Assembly: GCF_018736045.1 (NCBI RefSeq)
Contig: NZ_CP076132.1
Span: forward strand, 3,333,501 to 3,397,500
Origin: Flammeovirga yaeyamensis
GTDB lineage: Bacteria; Bacteroidota; Bacteroidia; Cytophagales; Flammeovirgaceae
Reading direction: 5' to 3'
DNA length: 64,000 bases
The notes below the pieces were generated by a model. That model was not told where the DNA came from, made no database searches, and saw only the letters and a list, made by a program, of their open reading frames with translations. Of this stretch, positions 1 through 8,115 are shown in pieces (the stretch's first letter is position 1; each line of letters opens with the position of its first letter). The position numbers and the translations under genes were made by a program.

Positions 1-221
1 CTAACGATATATATATTTCCCCACTAATGGATTTTGGACCTACCTATTCTACCACTATGTCTTATTGGAAGTACGGTTTAAAACCAGAAGTTGGTGTACG
101 ATCAAAAGTATTTAACACCATCAATTTCTATGGTGCTGTAGAATATAACCACCTATTTGATGAAGAAAGTGAATATTTAAACCTTAGATACTTAAGTTTA
201 AAAGTAGGATTGATATTTTAA
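1..221 (+). CDS. C-terminal fragment of a probable outer-membrane beta-barrel protein (partial)
   Basis: The reading frame is open from base 3 to a TAA at 219-221, so this is the tail of a gene that begins before the window. The visible 70 or so residues alternate polar and aromatic residues, with several Tyr and Phe. They end in a strand-like KVGLIF with a terminal Phe, which is the usual final strand of an outer-membrane barrel. An ATG at 27 lies inside this frame and is unlikely to be the true start. A strong hairpin terminator follows at once. The family cannot be named from so little sequence; the barrel call is an inference from strand pattern and terminal Phe. Confidence 0.55.
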   Translation, partial: NDIYISPLMDFGPTYSTTMSYWKYGLKPEVGVRSKVFNTINFYGAVEYNHLFDEESEYLNLRYLSLKVGLIF

Positions 222-241
222 ATCATTAAAAACTTTATATA

Positions 242-279
242 AAAAATGCCGATACATTGTTAAGTGTATCGGCATTTTT
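242..279. terminator. Bidirectional rho-independent terminator
   Basis: A perfect inverted repeat pairs bases 247-256 (TGCCGATACA) with 265-274, extended by an A-run on the left and a T-run on the right. It lies between two convergent genes and can serve both strands. Confidence 0.85.
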
Positions 280-296
280 ATTTACATCAATAAATA

Positions 297-659
297 TTAC
301 ATCGCGTACTCATTGATTGGCTTGATAAACGACAGTTTACCATTTTTATATTTTAATAGATCTTTACGACCTCTGTTTAAAGCAACTCCTTCATAATCAG
401 CAATGATTAATTTTTTACTCCCTTCACCTTTCACAGATAGTGTGATAAATTTAAATGGTGAATCTTCTGGAGTAATGATGATAGTTTCTTTTCCTGCTTT
501 TAATTTTTCTTTGATATAATCAAGGTAAGGATATAGATAATCACTTTCATCAAGTCTCCTTTTTTGCATGTATTGTCTTGTTTTGATTACAACACCTGTA
601 GTAAGTGCTGCTCCCGCTGCGATTGCAGTAACTAATGCAGTTGCTTGTCTTTTTTTCAT
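297..659 (-). CDS. Small protein with N-terminal membrane segment, function unknown
   Basis: This 120-residue protein starts with MKKRQ and then an alanine/threonine-rich hydrophobic stretch (about residues 7-26) that looks like a signal anchor. A basic patch (KTRQYMQKRR) follows, then a soluble domain of about 85 residues with mixed charged and beta-like segments. No lipobox or known motif is visible and I do not recognise the family. It is monocistronic: it converges on the upstream terminator at 242-279, and about 225 bases separate it from the lactate dehydrogenase gene. An inner-membrane protein with a periplasmic domain is a reasonable guess from the topology, no more. Confidence 0.6.
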   Translation of the reverse strand: MKKRQATALVTAIAAGAALTTGVVIKTRQYMQKRRLDESDYLYPYLDYIKEKLKAGKETIIITPEDSPFKFITLSVKGEGSKKLIIADYEGVALNRGRKDLLKYKNGKLSFIKPINEYAM

Positions 660-832
660 ATCTATATTTAAGTTTTTTGGTTTATCTTATTTCTATTTAA
701 GATACGAGGAAAAGAAGTATTTGTTTACAAAAAACCATTAATTATTTTGATATAGATTATCAATTTTAACATTAATTACATTTCACCAATCAAACAAGGC
801 GTTTAAGATCAAACACTTACCATATAAACACA

Positions 833-860
833 AAAAAACGCTTCAATTTCTTGAAGCGTT
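833..860 (-). terminator. Terminator of the lactate dehydrogenase gene
   Basis: AACGCTTCAA at 837-846 pairs with TTGAAGCGTT at 851-860 around a 4-base loop. Read on the minus strand the stem is followed by a run of seven T. Confidence 0.85.
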
Positions 861-885
861 AACATATCTTATTTCACTATAAAAA

Positions 886-1896
886 TTATCCCTTTATAGC
901 TTCTGATCCTACTTTGTTGACCAACTCTTCGCCATTTTCATAAGCGGTTAAGTTACCCAATGTTACTCTTGCAATTTGTGTTAATGCTGTATCAGTAAAG
1001 AAGGCTTGGTGACCTGTTACTAAAACATTAGGGAAAGACATCAAATTCAACATTTTTTCGTCTCTAATCAAAGTCTCTGATAAATCTCTGAAGAATAATT
1101 TTTCTTCTTGCTCATATACATCAATTCCCAAGTATCCCAAATGACCTTTAGCTAACGCTCTAATCGCTGCTTCAGTATCAATTAATCGACCTCTTGATGT
1201 ATTGATCAACATTGCTCCTTTCTTCATTCTCCAAATTGTATGATCATTAATAATATGATGCGTTTGTGGAGTTAATGGACAGTGTAATGAAATAATATCA
1301 GATTGTTCTAACAGCTCATTTAGAGTAACATATTTAAGTAGTTTACTTTTCTCTAAATCTTTGTTAGGGTATAAATCAAAACCAATCACTTTACAACCTA
1401 AACCTTTCATGATATTGGCGAAAATTTGTCCGATTTTACCAGTACCAATAACACCAACAGTTTTACCATGAATATCAAAACCCGTTAAACGGTCTAATGA
1501 AAAGTTACCTTCACGAACTCTGTTGTAAGCTTTATGCGTTTTTCTATTTAGAGTAAGAATTAACGCTAATGTATGTTCGGCAACTGCATATGGAGAATAA
1601 GCAGGTACTCTCAATACGGCAATATTGTGCTTTTCTGCTTCTTCAAGGTCAACGTTATTAAAACCTGCACATCTAAGTGCGATCACTTTAATATTAAAAC
1701 CTGCAAGGATACCAATCGTCTCAGCATCAACCACATCGTTTACGAATACACAAACGGCATCAAAACCATTGGCTAACTGAGCTGTCTTTACTCTTAATCT
1801 TGATTCAAAGAATACTAATTCGTGTGTGGTATTAATTCCTTCTAGTTTAAAGAATTCTTTATCGTATGACTTGGTTCCAAATACAGCAACTTTCAT
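886..1896 (-). CDS. ldhA: D-lactate dehydrogenase / D-2-hydroxyacid dehydrogenase
   Basis: The enzyme reduces pyruvate to D-lactate with NADH in the cytoplasm, a fermentative route for regenerating NAD. The 336 residues fit the family (about 330). The Rossmann motif GTGKIG is at 151-156, followed by an acidic residue in GFD that favours NAD. The catalytic triad is in place: Arg235 in NTSRGR, Glu262 in DVYEQEE, and His296 in TGHQAFF. VYEQEEKLFF and the TGHQAFFTDTAL stretch are typical of LdhA rather than of phosphoglycerate dehydrogenase or formate dehydrogenase. The gene stands alone with its own terminator. Substrate choice among 2-oxoacids is inferred from family resemblance. Confidence 0.9.
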   Translation of the reverse strand: MKVAVFGTKSYDKEFFKLEGINTTHELVFFESRLRVKTAQLANGFDAVCVFVNDVVDAETIGILAGFNIKVIALRCAGFNNVDLEEAEKHNIAVLRVPAYSPYAVAEHTLALILTLNRKTHKAYNRVREGNFSLDRLTGFDIHGKTVGVIGTGKIGQIFANIMKGLGCKVIGFDLYPNKDLEKSKLLKYVTLNELLEQSDIISLHCPLTPQTHHIINDHTIWRMKKGAMLINTSRGRLIDTEAAIRALAKGHLGYLGIDVYEQEEKLFFRDLSETLIRDEKMLNLMSFPNVLVTGHQAFFTDTALTQIARVTLGNLTAYENGEELVNKVGSEAIKG

Positions 1897-2148
1897 ATAT
1901 TGATTGTTTTATTATTTGATTTAAATTCTATGTAAAATTAAAAGTTTTTTTTGAATTACAACGATGATTATCACCCTTTTATAAACTTAAAATAGACACT
2001 TAAAATTGATATATATACTCTATATCAAAAAAGTAAGGTTACACTTTAAAGTCTATCAGTAACTTATAAAAATGTGATTATGGCACTTAATGTTAAATAT
2101 TTTATGAAAAGTTTTTGGTTAAAACTCTTCAATTATTTCAACATTAAC

Positions 2149-2922
2149 CTACAAAGTGATTTGATCTCCTGTTTTTAAGATTTTACCAATCGATTCTTCT
2201 GGAATATTAAGAACAATGCCGCACATATAAGCATGTGCATAAAGCGGATGATCCAAAAGTTGAGGCTGTAACTTTGTTCTTTCTTGTACAAATGTTTTTT
2301 GAAAACCTCTCATGACCTCTGAAGTATAAGAATTTCTTGTGGGTACAGGACAACGTTCACAAGGTTTATAAGCGTTTAATCGAATTGAATTACTAAAGAT
2401 TCCCTTTGGATGTTCTTTATCTATTCCAATCCACTCATCTTCTTCAAAGGCTCTTTCAGTTGAAATAATTAGATTCATTCTCATTCTTCTAATTACCTCT
2501 TCTTCGGGTAAATCATATAATTGGGAGGTCCATTGAATGGTTTTATCTGATATTAAAGAAGCCCCAACATTTCCTCCACTGTGATCGGGGAATCCAGTTT
2601 GAGGATTTCCTTTTACTTCTACCGATTCTTCAAAATAATCTGATAAAAACTGATTCAGAATATGGATATCATCTTCTAATGAGAAAAATTGAGTTGTAGC
2701 TTCTGATCTTAATTCAACACTCTTGGTGTTTAAATCAAATTTTGCTCTTAATTGATGAACTGCAGGGTACTTTTTGCCATTAACTGTTCTCCCATCACTT
2801 TTTCTGAAAATCCCCCATCTCCTATCAAATTCTAAGGTTTTACCCTCAGTAATTTCAACTTGATCTACAGCAATAGGATCTAAAGATTTAATAGGATATA
2901 TGTTTATTTGTTTAATTTCCAT
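2149..2922 (-). CDS. MOSC domain protein, YcbX-like
   Basis: This 257-residue protein has the two-part layout of the MOSC family: an N-terminal beta-barrel domain (IYPIKSLDPI, then FDRRWGIF, residues 5-90) and a C-terminal MOSC domain. RMRMNLIIS and IRLNAYKPCERCPVPT carry the conserved Asn/Arg and the key Cys residues of the family. MOSC proteins bind molybdenum cofactor sulphur; characterised relatives (YcbX, mARC) reduce N-hydroxylated compounds in detoxification. The length matches stand-alone YcbX forms without the extra ferredoxin domain, so an outside electron donor would be needed. It is divergent from the next gene and has no clear partner. The reaction is inferred from the family. 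Confidence 0.85.
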   Translation of the reverse strand: MEIKQINIYPIKSLDPIAVDQVEITEGKTLEFDRRWGIFRKSDGRTVNGKKYPAVHQLRAKFDLNTKSVELRSEATTQFFSLEDDIHILNQFLSDYFEESVEVKGNPQTGFPDHSGGNVGASLISDKTIQWTSQLYDLPEEEVIRRMRMNLIISTERAFEEDEWIGIDKEHPKGIFSNSIRLNAYKPCERCPVPTRNSYTSEVMRGFQKTFVQERTKLQPQLLDHPLYAHAYMCGIVLNIPEESIGKILKTGDQITL

Positions 2923-3014
2923 GATTACTTCAATAATATGACCTTTTTTAACATTATCAACGAATCTCTATGTTATGTAATACGTATAATAGATAAACCA
3001 CAACTATTAAAACC

Positions 3015-3419
3015 ATGAAGCATTTAATTCTAAAGAAGGAAATCCACCTTGGTTACTCATTAATAGTACCAGAAGTTTCAAAGATGCCAATTTCATTAAA
3101 TGACTTGTTATCCTATATGAACTTCCCTATTAATGAATTATCACATGAAGTAGTACGACATGTGATGCTCCAAAGTAAAAATGATGATTCATTTGATGAA
3201 CGCATTTTTGAAAAAAAGATGTCTGTTGATGACATTTTAAAACAAGCAAATTATCAATTCATTTACAATCTAAATGATGAAAAATTTGCAGAACAACATC
3301 TCGATGAGGTAAATGCCGCATGGGATGATTTTCTTGAGAAAATAACCCAAGGCTTGATGATGTTGAGATATAGCATTTTAGAGGCAGTAGCTCAACAGAA
3401 ACAACGCTTATATTCCTAA
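3015..3419 (+). CDS. Uncharacterised 134-residue cytosolic protein
   Basis: The protein has no signal peptide or membrane segment. It is mostly charged and helical in appearance in the second half (from about residue 65, with acidic clusters such as NDEKFAEQHLDEV), and the first third is more beta-like. I do not recognise a family. It starts 92 bases from the divergent MOSC gene and ends at a strong bidirectional terminator, so it is probably transcribed alone. The frame is intact with an ATG start and ordinary codon use for the region, which argues for a real gene. Confidence 0.55.
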   Translation: MKHLILKKEIHLGYSLIVPEVSKMPISLNDLLSYMNFPINELSHEVVRHVMLQSKNDDSFDERIFEKKMSVDDILKQANYQFIYNLNDEKFAEQHLDEVNAAWDDFLEKITQGLMMLRYSILEAVAQQKQRLYS

Positions 3420-3450
3420 ATATAATTGCTGTGCATAGATATTATGCAAA

Positions 3451-3504
3451 ATAAAAAGGCTGTTGTAGAATACGATTATTTCGTGATTTACAACAGCCTT
3501 TTAT
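3451..3504. terminator. Bidirectional terminator between convergent genes
   Basis: AAAAGGCTGTTGTA near 3454-3467 pairs with TACAACAGCCTTTT near 3489-3502, with A-run and T-run flanks on both sides and a loop of about 21 bases. It separates the plus-strand unknown gene from the minus-strand DUF1761 gene. Confidence 0.85.
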
Positions 3505-3915
3505 TTATTGCCATGCTCCGATAATAGCACCTTCAATAGTTAAAAACAAAATCTGATAACCGGCATCTATCAACCATAATTTTATTGAGCGACGTTGATA
3601 GAGGTAATTAATTCCCATAGAAGTGCCTACAAACATTAATCCTACCATTAAACCATGAAAAGCTCCTAAAGTTGCATCTAAACTCTGTCCGGAATGTGCA
3701 TTAAACATAGCTAATCCAAATGAAGTTATTAGCATTAGAACGAAACTACTGCCAAAAATTAAAGGCATATTCGCTTTTTGAAGATATTCATCAGTAAAGC
3801 CCAATTCTTTTTGCCAAGCTTTTCCAAAAATTGCAGAATACCAGATGGCTCCTAAAATAAATGCTGCAATAGCTGCGACAAATACAGCTAAGAAGTTGAT
3901 GTTCTCAAAGTTCAT
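3505..3915 (-). CDS. DUF1761 family membrane protein
   Basis: This is a small integral membrane protein of about 136 residues with four hydrophobic segments (roughly residues 8-28, 50-70, 82-102 and 115-135). FILGAIWYSAIFGKAWQ near the N terminus is the hallmark of DUF1761. No biochemical role is established for the family. The frame is open to a TTG at 3930, but the first ATG at 3915 gives MNFENINF and is the better start. It begins 36 bases after the end of the SCO gene on the same strand and has the strong terminator right after its stop, so it may be the last gene of the YHYH-YwqK-SCO operon. Confidence 0.75.
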   Translation of the reverse strand: MNFENINFLAVFVAAIAAFILGAIWYSAIFGKAWQKELGFTDEYLQKANMPLIFGSSFVLMLITSFGLAMFNAHSGQSLDATLGAFHGLMVGLMFVGTSMGINYLYQRRSIKLWLIDAGYQILFLTIEGAIIGAWQ

Positions 3916-3951
3916 AGTAGATAATATCAATTAAACAATGCTTTCAATATA

Positions 3952-4611
3952 CTAAAAAAATTGAGTCTGTTCTTCTTGTAATGCATTAATATCTTGAATT
4001 AACTGTTTCATTTCCAATCGTAACGTCCCATTATAGATACCTCTAATTCTTTGTTTTTGATCTACGAGTATCACATGTTCAGTATGGAGAAATTCTGTAG
4101 AATCTTTTGTAAAGCCAAGGTCTTCTTCAGCAAAATAAGATGTTCTTGCTAGAGAATATATTTCAGACTTTTTACCCGTTAGAAAATGCCAATTATCCGA
4201 TTTGATATTATTCTTTTCGGTGTATTCTTTTAAAACTTCAACATTATCTATCCAAGGAGTCACAGAAAATGAAAGAATATTCACACTATTATCATCTTCA
4301 AACTGATGATGGACTATTTTCATATTTTCCGTCATCACCGGACAAATACTTCCACAGCTAGTGAATATGAAATTCGCTATATGAATTTTATTTTGAATGG
4401 TACTTTTAGAGATACTTTGGTTGTTTTGATTTTTCATTTCAAAATCACCAATATGATGCGTGATAACATCAGCGACTCTCTCTTCCTTATCAATGAATAT
4501 GGGCGAAAAATCTGGAGTATTGTAAAAGGGTAAAGTCAACTTTGGCTTTTCACAACTACTAATTGATATGAACAATAATAAAAACAAACTAAAATTTTTC
4601 ATCATAAACAT
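3952..4611 (-). CDS. SCO1/SenC family copper-binding lipoprotein
   Basis: SCO proteins are thioredoxin-like copper chaperones, best known for loading the CuA site of cytochrome c oxidase. The 219 residues start with a lipoprotein signal (FISISSC) so it is probably anchored on the periplasmic side. The copper-site residues are present: Cys86 and Cys90 in TSCGSICP (a CxxxCP motif) and His179 in HTEHVIL. The gene overlaps the preceding YwqK-like gene by 14 to 23 bases, depending on which of three clustered ATG codons is used (4611, 4605, 4602), which points to translational coupling. No oxidase genes are visible nearby, so a role with its operon partners is possible. Confidence 0.88.
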   Translation of the reverse strand: MFMMKNFSLFLLLFISISSCEKPKLTLPFYNTPDFSPIFIDKEERVADVITHHIGDFEMKNQNNQSISKSTIQNKIHIANFIFTSCGSICPVMTENMKIVHHQFEDDNSVNILSFSVTPWIDNVEVLKEYTEKNNIKSDNWHFLTGKKSEIYSLARTSYFAEEDLGFTKDSTEFLHTEHVILVDQKQRIRGIYNGTLRLEMKQLIQDINALQEEQTQFF

Positions 4612-5182
4612 TTATACAATTTTTAGTCCCTAATAAACCAAATCGTCTCCCGTCTTTCTTTACATAATTGGCTTTGATTTTCCCGTTATCATACCAGATT
4701 TTCTGGGAGCCTTCTTCTTGTCCATTGACATAATTCTGATCACGTATTAATTGTCCAGACAAATTCCAAGCTTTACAATTCCCGTGGTATAGATCATTTT
4801 CTAAATGATATAGAAATTGTGTTTTATGATTATGATAGTAGCCAATATGTACTCCTTCTTTTTTACCATCAATAAAATATCTTTTTTCCTTTAAAGTATT
4901 TTGAGGATAAAATTTTCTCCACTCACCATCCTTTTTACCTTGATGATAACTCCTCACTTTTAAAGTATCGGTAATGTTTGGGTACACCCAATAAATTTGT
5001 CCAGAGTACAATTCACCATCAACATAACAGTTCCCTCCTTTTAAAACAATTTGATGATTATCAGCAAGAATCATATGATTAATTCTTGCTGATGTCACTA
5101 TTTTATTTTCTAAGGATGAGTTGCATGAAAACTGAAGTAGACAAAAGAAAATACTAATCAGTAGATGTACCTGGCGTACCAT
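4589..5182 (-). CDS. YwqK/MORN-like repeat lipoprotein
   Basis: The protein carries a lipoprotein signal (LLISIFFCLLQFSC) and then four or five short repeats of the type DGxxxGxxxxxYxNGxxxxxxxY, for example DGKKEGVHIGYYHN, ENDLYHGNCKAW and NGQEEGSQKIWYDNGKIKANY. These repeats define the YwqK family, often labelled antitoxin in databases although that role does not fit a secreted lipoprotein. In other proteins such repeats act as structural or binding surfaces. The chosen ATG at 5182 lies inside the end of the YHYH gene (29-base overlap); an in-frame ATG at 5191 is also possible. Overlap on both sides shows it belongs to one transcript with YHYH and SCO genes. Confidence 0.75.
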   Translation of the reverse strand: MVRQVHLLISIFFCLLQFSCNSSLENKIVTSARINHMILADNHQIVLKGGNCYVDGELYSGQIYWVYPNITDTLKVRSYHQGKKDGEWRKFYPQNTLKEKRYFIDGKKEGVHIGYYHNHKTQFLYHLENDLYHGNCKAWNLSGQLIRDQNYVNGQEEGSQKIWYDNGKIKANYVKKDGRRFGLLGTKNCINVYDEKF

Positions 5183-5972
5183 AATATCCATTTCCGTTAA
5201 TGTAAGGAGCCTCTGATGTTACATGATAATGATAGGTGCCATCAGGATAATCTTCTGTTGCATGAGTGTGACCATGGTAATCGTCTAAATCATCATTAAT
5301 TACTGCACTACCATTTTCCATTGGTCCATACACTGGGAATCCATCTAAAAGGAAACCTAACAATCCTTCCCTGCCAATTGTATCCTGAGCCGTTAAAAAT
5401 GTTGGCTCTAAATGATAATGATATACACCCACATTTTGTGGGTGACCATTGTATTGATCAAAAGAATAAATTTCGTTAGTCAAAGGTTGATTATTTGGAC
5501 CAGCATACTGGTTATAAAACGCCACTCCATTTAAAGCAATACCCATAGTTCCTAATTGTGTTTCTTGATGATTAGAAGCTTCTGTTGGATTTAAAGGTAT
5601 TTTTACTGTTCTATCTACTGAGGCAATTACATTAGGGTTCTTTGCGAAATCCTGATTATTATATGCTTCATACCTTTCCGAGGCCCATTCTGTATTTTGA
5701 TAATATGGGCTATTGTGATCAGGAATTCCTTCCATTTCGATAACCACCATGTCATTTTCTAAATAAATATCTGTGGCTCCATAAATTTTCTTGTATACAT
5801 CTGGAACATCTGCAGTTGGTGTTTCATCATCCTGATCATCAGATGAATCATCACTGTTTTGATCACTTGGTAAGGTGGTAGGCGTAGTGTTATCAGCCTC
5901 TTCTGAGTCACTGCATGCAAAAAATAAAGTAGTCGATAATATCAATAATGATATGCATTTAAATAATTTCAT
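5154..5972 (-). CDS. YHYH domain lipoprotein
   Basis: The 272-residue protein has a lipoprotein signal (STTLFFACSDS), an acidic low-complexity spacer (about residues 22-53) and a YHYH domain. The name-giving motif occurs as VYHYHLEP and later as TYHYHVTS, with DYHGHTHAT between them, giving a dense set of conserved His residues likely to bind metal. FLLDGFPVYGP is another hallmark of the family. The biochemical function of YHYH proteins is not established. It is the first gene of an overlapping set with a YwqK-like protein and an SCO copper chaperone, which supports a metal-related task at the cell envelope; that is inference. Confidence 0.85.
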   Translation of the reverse strand: MKLFKCISLLILSTTLFFACSDSEEADNTTPTTLPSDQNSDDSSDDQDDETPTADVPDVYKKIYGATDIYLENDMVVIEMEGIPDHNSPYYQNTEWASERYEAYNNQDFAKNPNVIASVDRTVKIPLNPTEASNHQETQLGTMGIALNGVAFYNQYAGPNNQPLTNEIYSFDQYNGHPQNVGVYHYHLEPTFLTAQDTIGREGLLGFLLDGFPVYGPMENGSAVINDDLDDYHGHTHATEDYPDGTYHYHVTSEAPYINGNGYYGTPGTSTD

Positions 5973-6055
5973 AGAGTAGTTTTAAGAAATAAATAATAAG
6001 TTATATTCAGTATAGAGTGTATTTGGGAAGTTGTACTCAATATTTGTAAAAAAAA

Positions 6056-7129
6056 TTACAATACGGTATCAAATTCGTCGTAATTAAGTAAATAAAGAGA
6101 GATTTCTTCTACTGTTTTCTGTGCTGTTTTACCAACCCCATAAATTGTTGCAGAAGAGTACCCCGTCCAATCACCATATCCTACAGCCCATAATCCTTCA
6201 TGTCCAAGAATTTTGGTACCGCATGTTTTAATTTTATAGCCATCAACAATTTCTAGACTTTTGAGAAAAGAGAAATTTGGTCTAAATCCAGTACACCAAA
6301 TAACAGCATCAAAAGGTTCTTCTATTTTATCTTCCCACATTACTCCCCTTTCTGTAAAAGTAAATGTAGATCTTCGTGAGGTAAGATCACCTCTATCTCT
6401 AGCTAGTTTCACCTCCTCCAACATTACAATATCACCAAGCAATTGTTTTTGCTTTATCTTTTCCTCATCAGGATAATCTTTATTCGCTAAGTCAAAAAGA
6501 TAACGACCATCGACATCATCAGGCAAAAATTTAGGAGGCACTTTGGTTGCCCATTGTACTTTTTTTGATTTAGAGACTTCAGAAACAATTTGTGCTGCAC
6601 TATTACCCCCACCAACAATCAAAATATTATCTCCTTTAAGCTGATTAATATTTCTGTAGTAAAAAGAATGTAGAATCTGTCCTTTATAATCTCTTATACC
6701 TTCGTATTTAGGTATATAAGGAGTACTTGTAGCCCCCGTACAGGCCACGACAATTTTAGAAACAATTTTTTCCTTTCCAGTATTAATAATGTAGTTTTTT
6801 CCAGACTTCTCAACATTGTGTACTGTTACTCCTCTTTCAATAGGCATGTCGTACCTCTTTTCATAATTAGACAAGTAATTTACAAATTCGTCTTTACTCG
6901 TATATTTTATATTTTGAGGAGTAGGAATCATCCAACCTGATAATGAAGAATAAATTCCTGGTGAAAAAAGTAAAAGTGAATCCCAACCTCTTGTCCATGA
7001 ACCTCCAGGTTGGTCATTTTCATCAATTATCAGATAGTCGATACTGAGCATTTGTAGATAATATGCAACAGAAAGGCCGGCTTGACCTCCTCCTATTATT
7101 ATTACATCAAAACTTCTCTGTTCGCTCAT
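6056..7129 (-). CDS. ArsO-like NAD(P)H-dependent flavin monooxygenase
   Basis: The protein binds FAD through GGGQAGLS near the N terminus and NAD(P)H through GGGNSAAQI about residue 170. The fingerprint stretches SLLLFSPGIYSSLSGW and FLPDDVDGRYLFDLA match the ArsO family of flavoprotein monooxygenases, which are often found in arsenic clusters. No other arsenic gene is visible here, so the substrate is open. Length of about 357 residues is normal. The frame reaches a GTG at 7168, but the ATG at 7129 (MSEQRSFDV) sits just before the FAD motif and is preferred. It follows the 5'-nucleotidase genes closely on the same strand and is probably co-transcribed. Confidence 0.82.
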   Translation of the reverse strand: MSEQRSFDVIIIGGGQAGLSVAYYLQMLSIDYLIIDENDQPGGSWTRGWDSLLLFSPGIYSSLSGWMIPTPQNIKYTSKDEFVNYLSNYEKRYDMPIERGVTVHNVEKSGKNYIINTGKEKIVSKIVVACTGATSTPYIPKYEGIRDYKGQILHSFYYRNINQLKGDNILIVGGGNSAAQIVSEVSKSKKVQWATKVPPKFLPDDVDGRYLFDLANKDYPDEEKIKQKQLLGDIVMLEEVKLARDRGDLTSRRSTFTFTERGVMWEDKIEEPFDAVIWCTGFRPNFSFLKSLEIVDGYKIKTCGTKILGHEGLWAVGYGDWTGYSSATIYGVGKTAQKTVEEISLYLLNYDEFDTVL

Positions 7130-7177
7130 AGATTCACTTTTTGATCTTTTTTGTGATATTTTGATCACATATACTTT

Positions 7178-8110
7178 TTATACCACAGGGTAACTATCAT
7201 AGTTATCTGAAGAATAAGCAATTTTTTTGCCGTTATCGAAATAAAAGTCCAATCTACCTACTTTAATACCGGCATAACCTACTTGTGTAATGAGAACATC
7301 TTTACCATCAAGATTCTTTCTGATGGTAGGTTCATCTAAAAAAGTATGAGAATGTCCTCCAATAATAACATCTATATCTTTGGTTTGTTCTGCAAGGTGT
7401 AAATCATCCTCCTCTCCATCAATATAAGCCTTATAACCAAGGTGTGAGAGGCAAACAACTAAATCGCATTTTTCTTCATGCTTTAACTTTTGACTGTATT
7501 CTTGAGCGGCTTCAATACCACTACTCCAAACCGTTTCTTGATAACAAGCCTTAGAGACCAAACCATCTAGTTTTATGCCTATTCCAAAAACTCCTATTTT
7601 AATTCCACCCTTATTAAAAATTTTATAGGGTTTGGTTTTACCGTCCATAGAAGTATTGGTAAAATCATAATTAGCTATTAAAAAAGGAAATTCTGCATGA
7701 GGCAGCATATTAGATAAACCATCTACTTTATTGTCGAAATCATGATTTCCTAAAGTGGCGGCATCATATTTTAGCATACTCATCGACTTGAATTCTATTT
7801 CTCCCTTGAAGAAATTAAAATAAGGAGTTCCTTGAAAAATATCTCCTGCATCTAAAAGTAAAACTTGATCCTCTTCTGCTCTTATTTTATCTACAAATGT
7901 TTTTCTCCTGGAGACACCTCCCATATTAGGGTATTTTTTATGTTTCTCAGGAAATGGATCAATCTGACTATGCGTATCGTTTGTATGTAATATTGTCAAT
8001 TTTACCGGCTTATTTGGTAAAGCTAAAGACTCTAAAGGCATTAAAAATCCCAAACTAGTTAAAGCTGTAGATTTCGATAATATTTTTACAAATTCTCTTC
8101 TTGTTTTCAT
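7178..8110 (-). CDS. 5'-nucleotidase metallophosphatase domain protein (catalytic half)
   Basis: This 310-residue protein holds only the catalytic calcineurin-like domain of the 5'-nucleotidase/UshA family. Metal ligands are visible in order: HTNDTHSQ, DAGDIFQGTP, GNHDFD, SHLGY and GGHSHT. The N terminus has a twin-arginine-like signal (TRREFVKILSKS, then a hydrophobic stretch and LALPN), so export in folded form to the periplasm is likely. The substrate-binding C-terminal domain is encoded by the separate gene just upstream, with a 5-base gap. Together they should hydrolyse extracellular or periplasmic nucleotides to nucleosides and phosphate. Split pairs of this kind are familiar in Bacteroidota. 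Confidence 0.88.
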   Translation of the reverse strand: MKTRREFVKILSKSTALTSLGFLMPLESLALPNKPVKLTILHTNDTHSQIDPFPEKHKKYPNMGGVSRRKTFVDKIRAEEDQVLLLDAGDIFQGTPYFNFFKGEIEFKSMSMLKYDAATLGNHDFDNKVDGLSNMLPHAEFPFLIANYDFTNTSMDGKTKPYKIFNKGGIKIGVFGIGIKLDGLVSKACYQETVWSSGIEAAQEYSQKLKHEEKCDLVVCLSHLGYKAYIDGEEDDLHLAEQTKDIDVIIGGHSHTFLDEPTIRKNLDGKDVLITQVGYAGIKVGRLDFYFDNGKKIAYSSDNYDSYPVV

Positions 8111-8115
8111 GATGA

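Noticed and set aside
2104-2134. Weak hairpin GAAAAGTTTT/AAAACTCTTC downstream of the MOSC gene
   Set aside because: The pairing is short, AT-only in its core and lacks a clear T-run on the minus strand.
4589-5182. YwqK-like gene as the antitoxin of a toxin-antitoxin pair
   Set aside because: The product has a lipoprotein signal and no toxin gene is adjacent; the database name rests on weak evidence.
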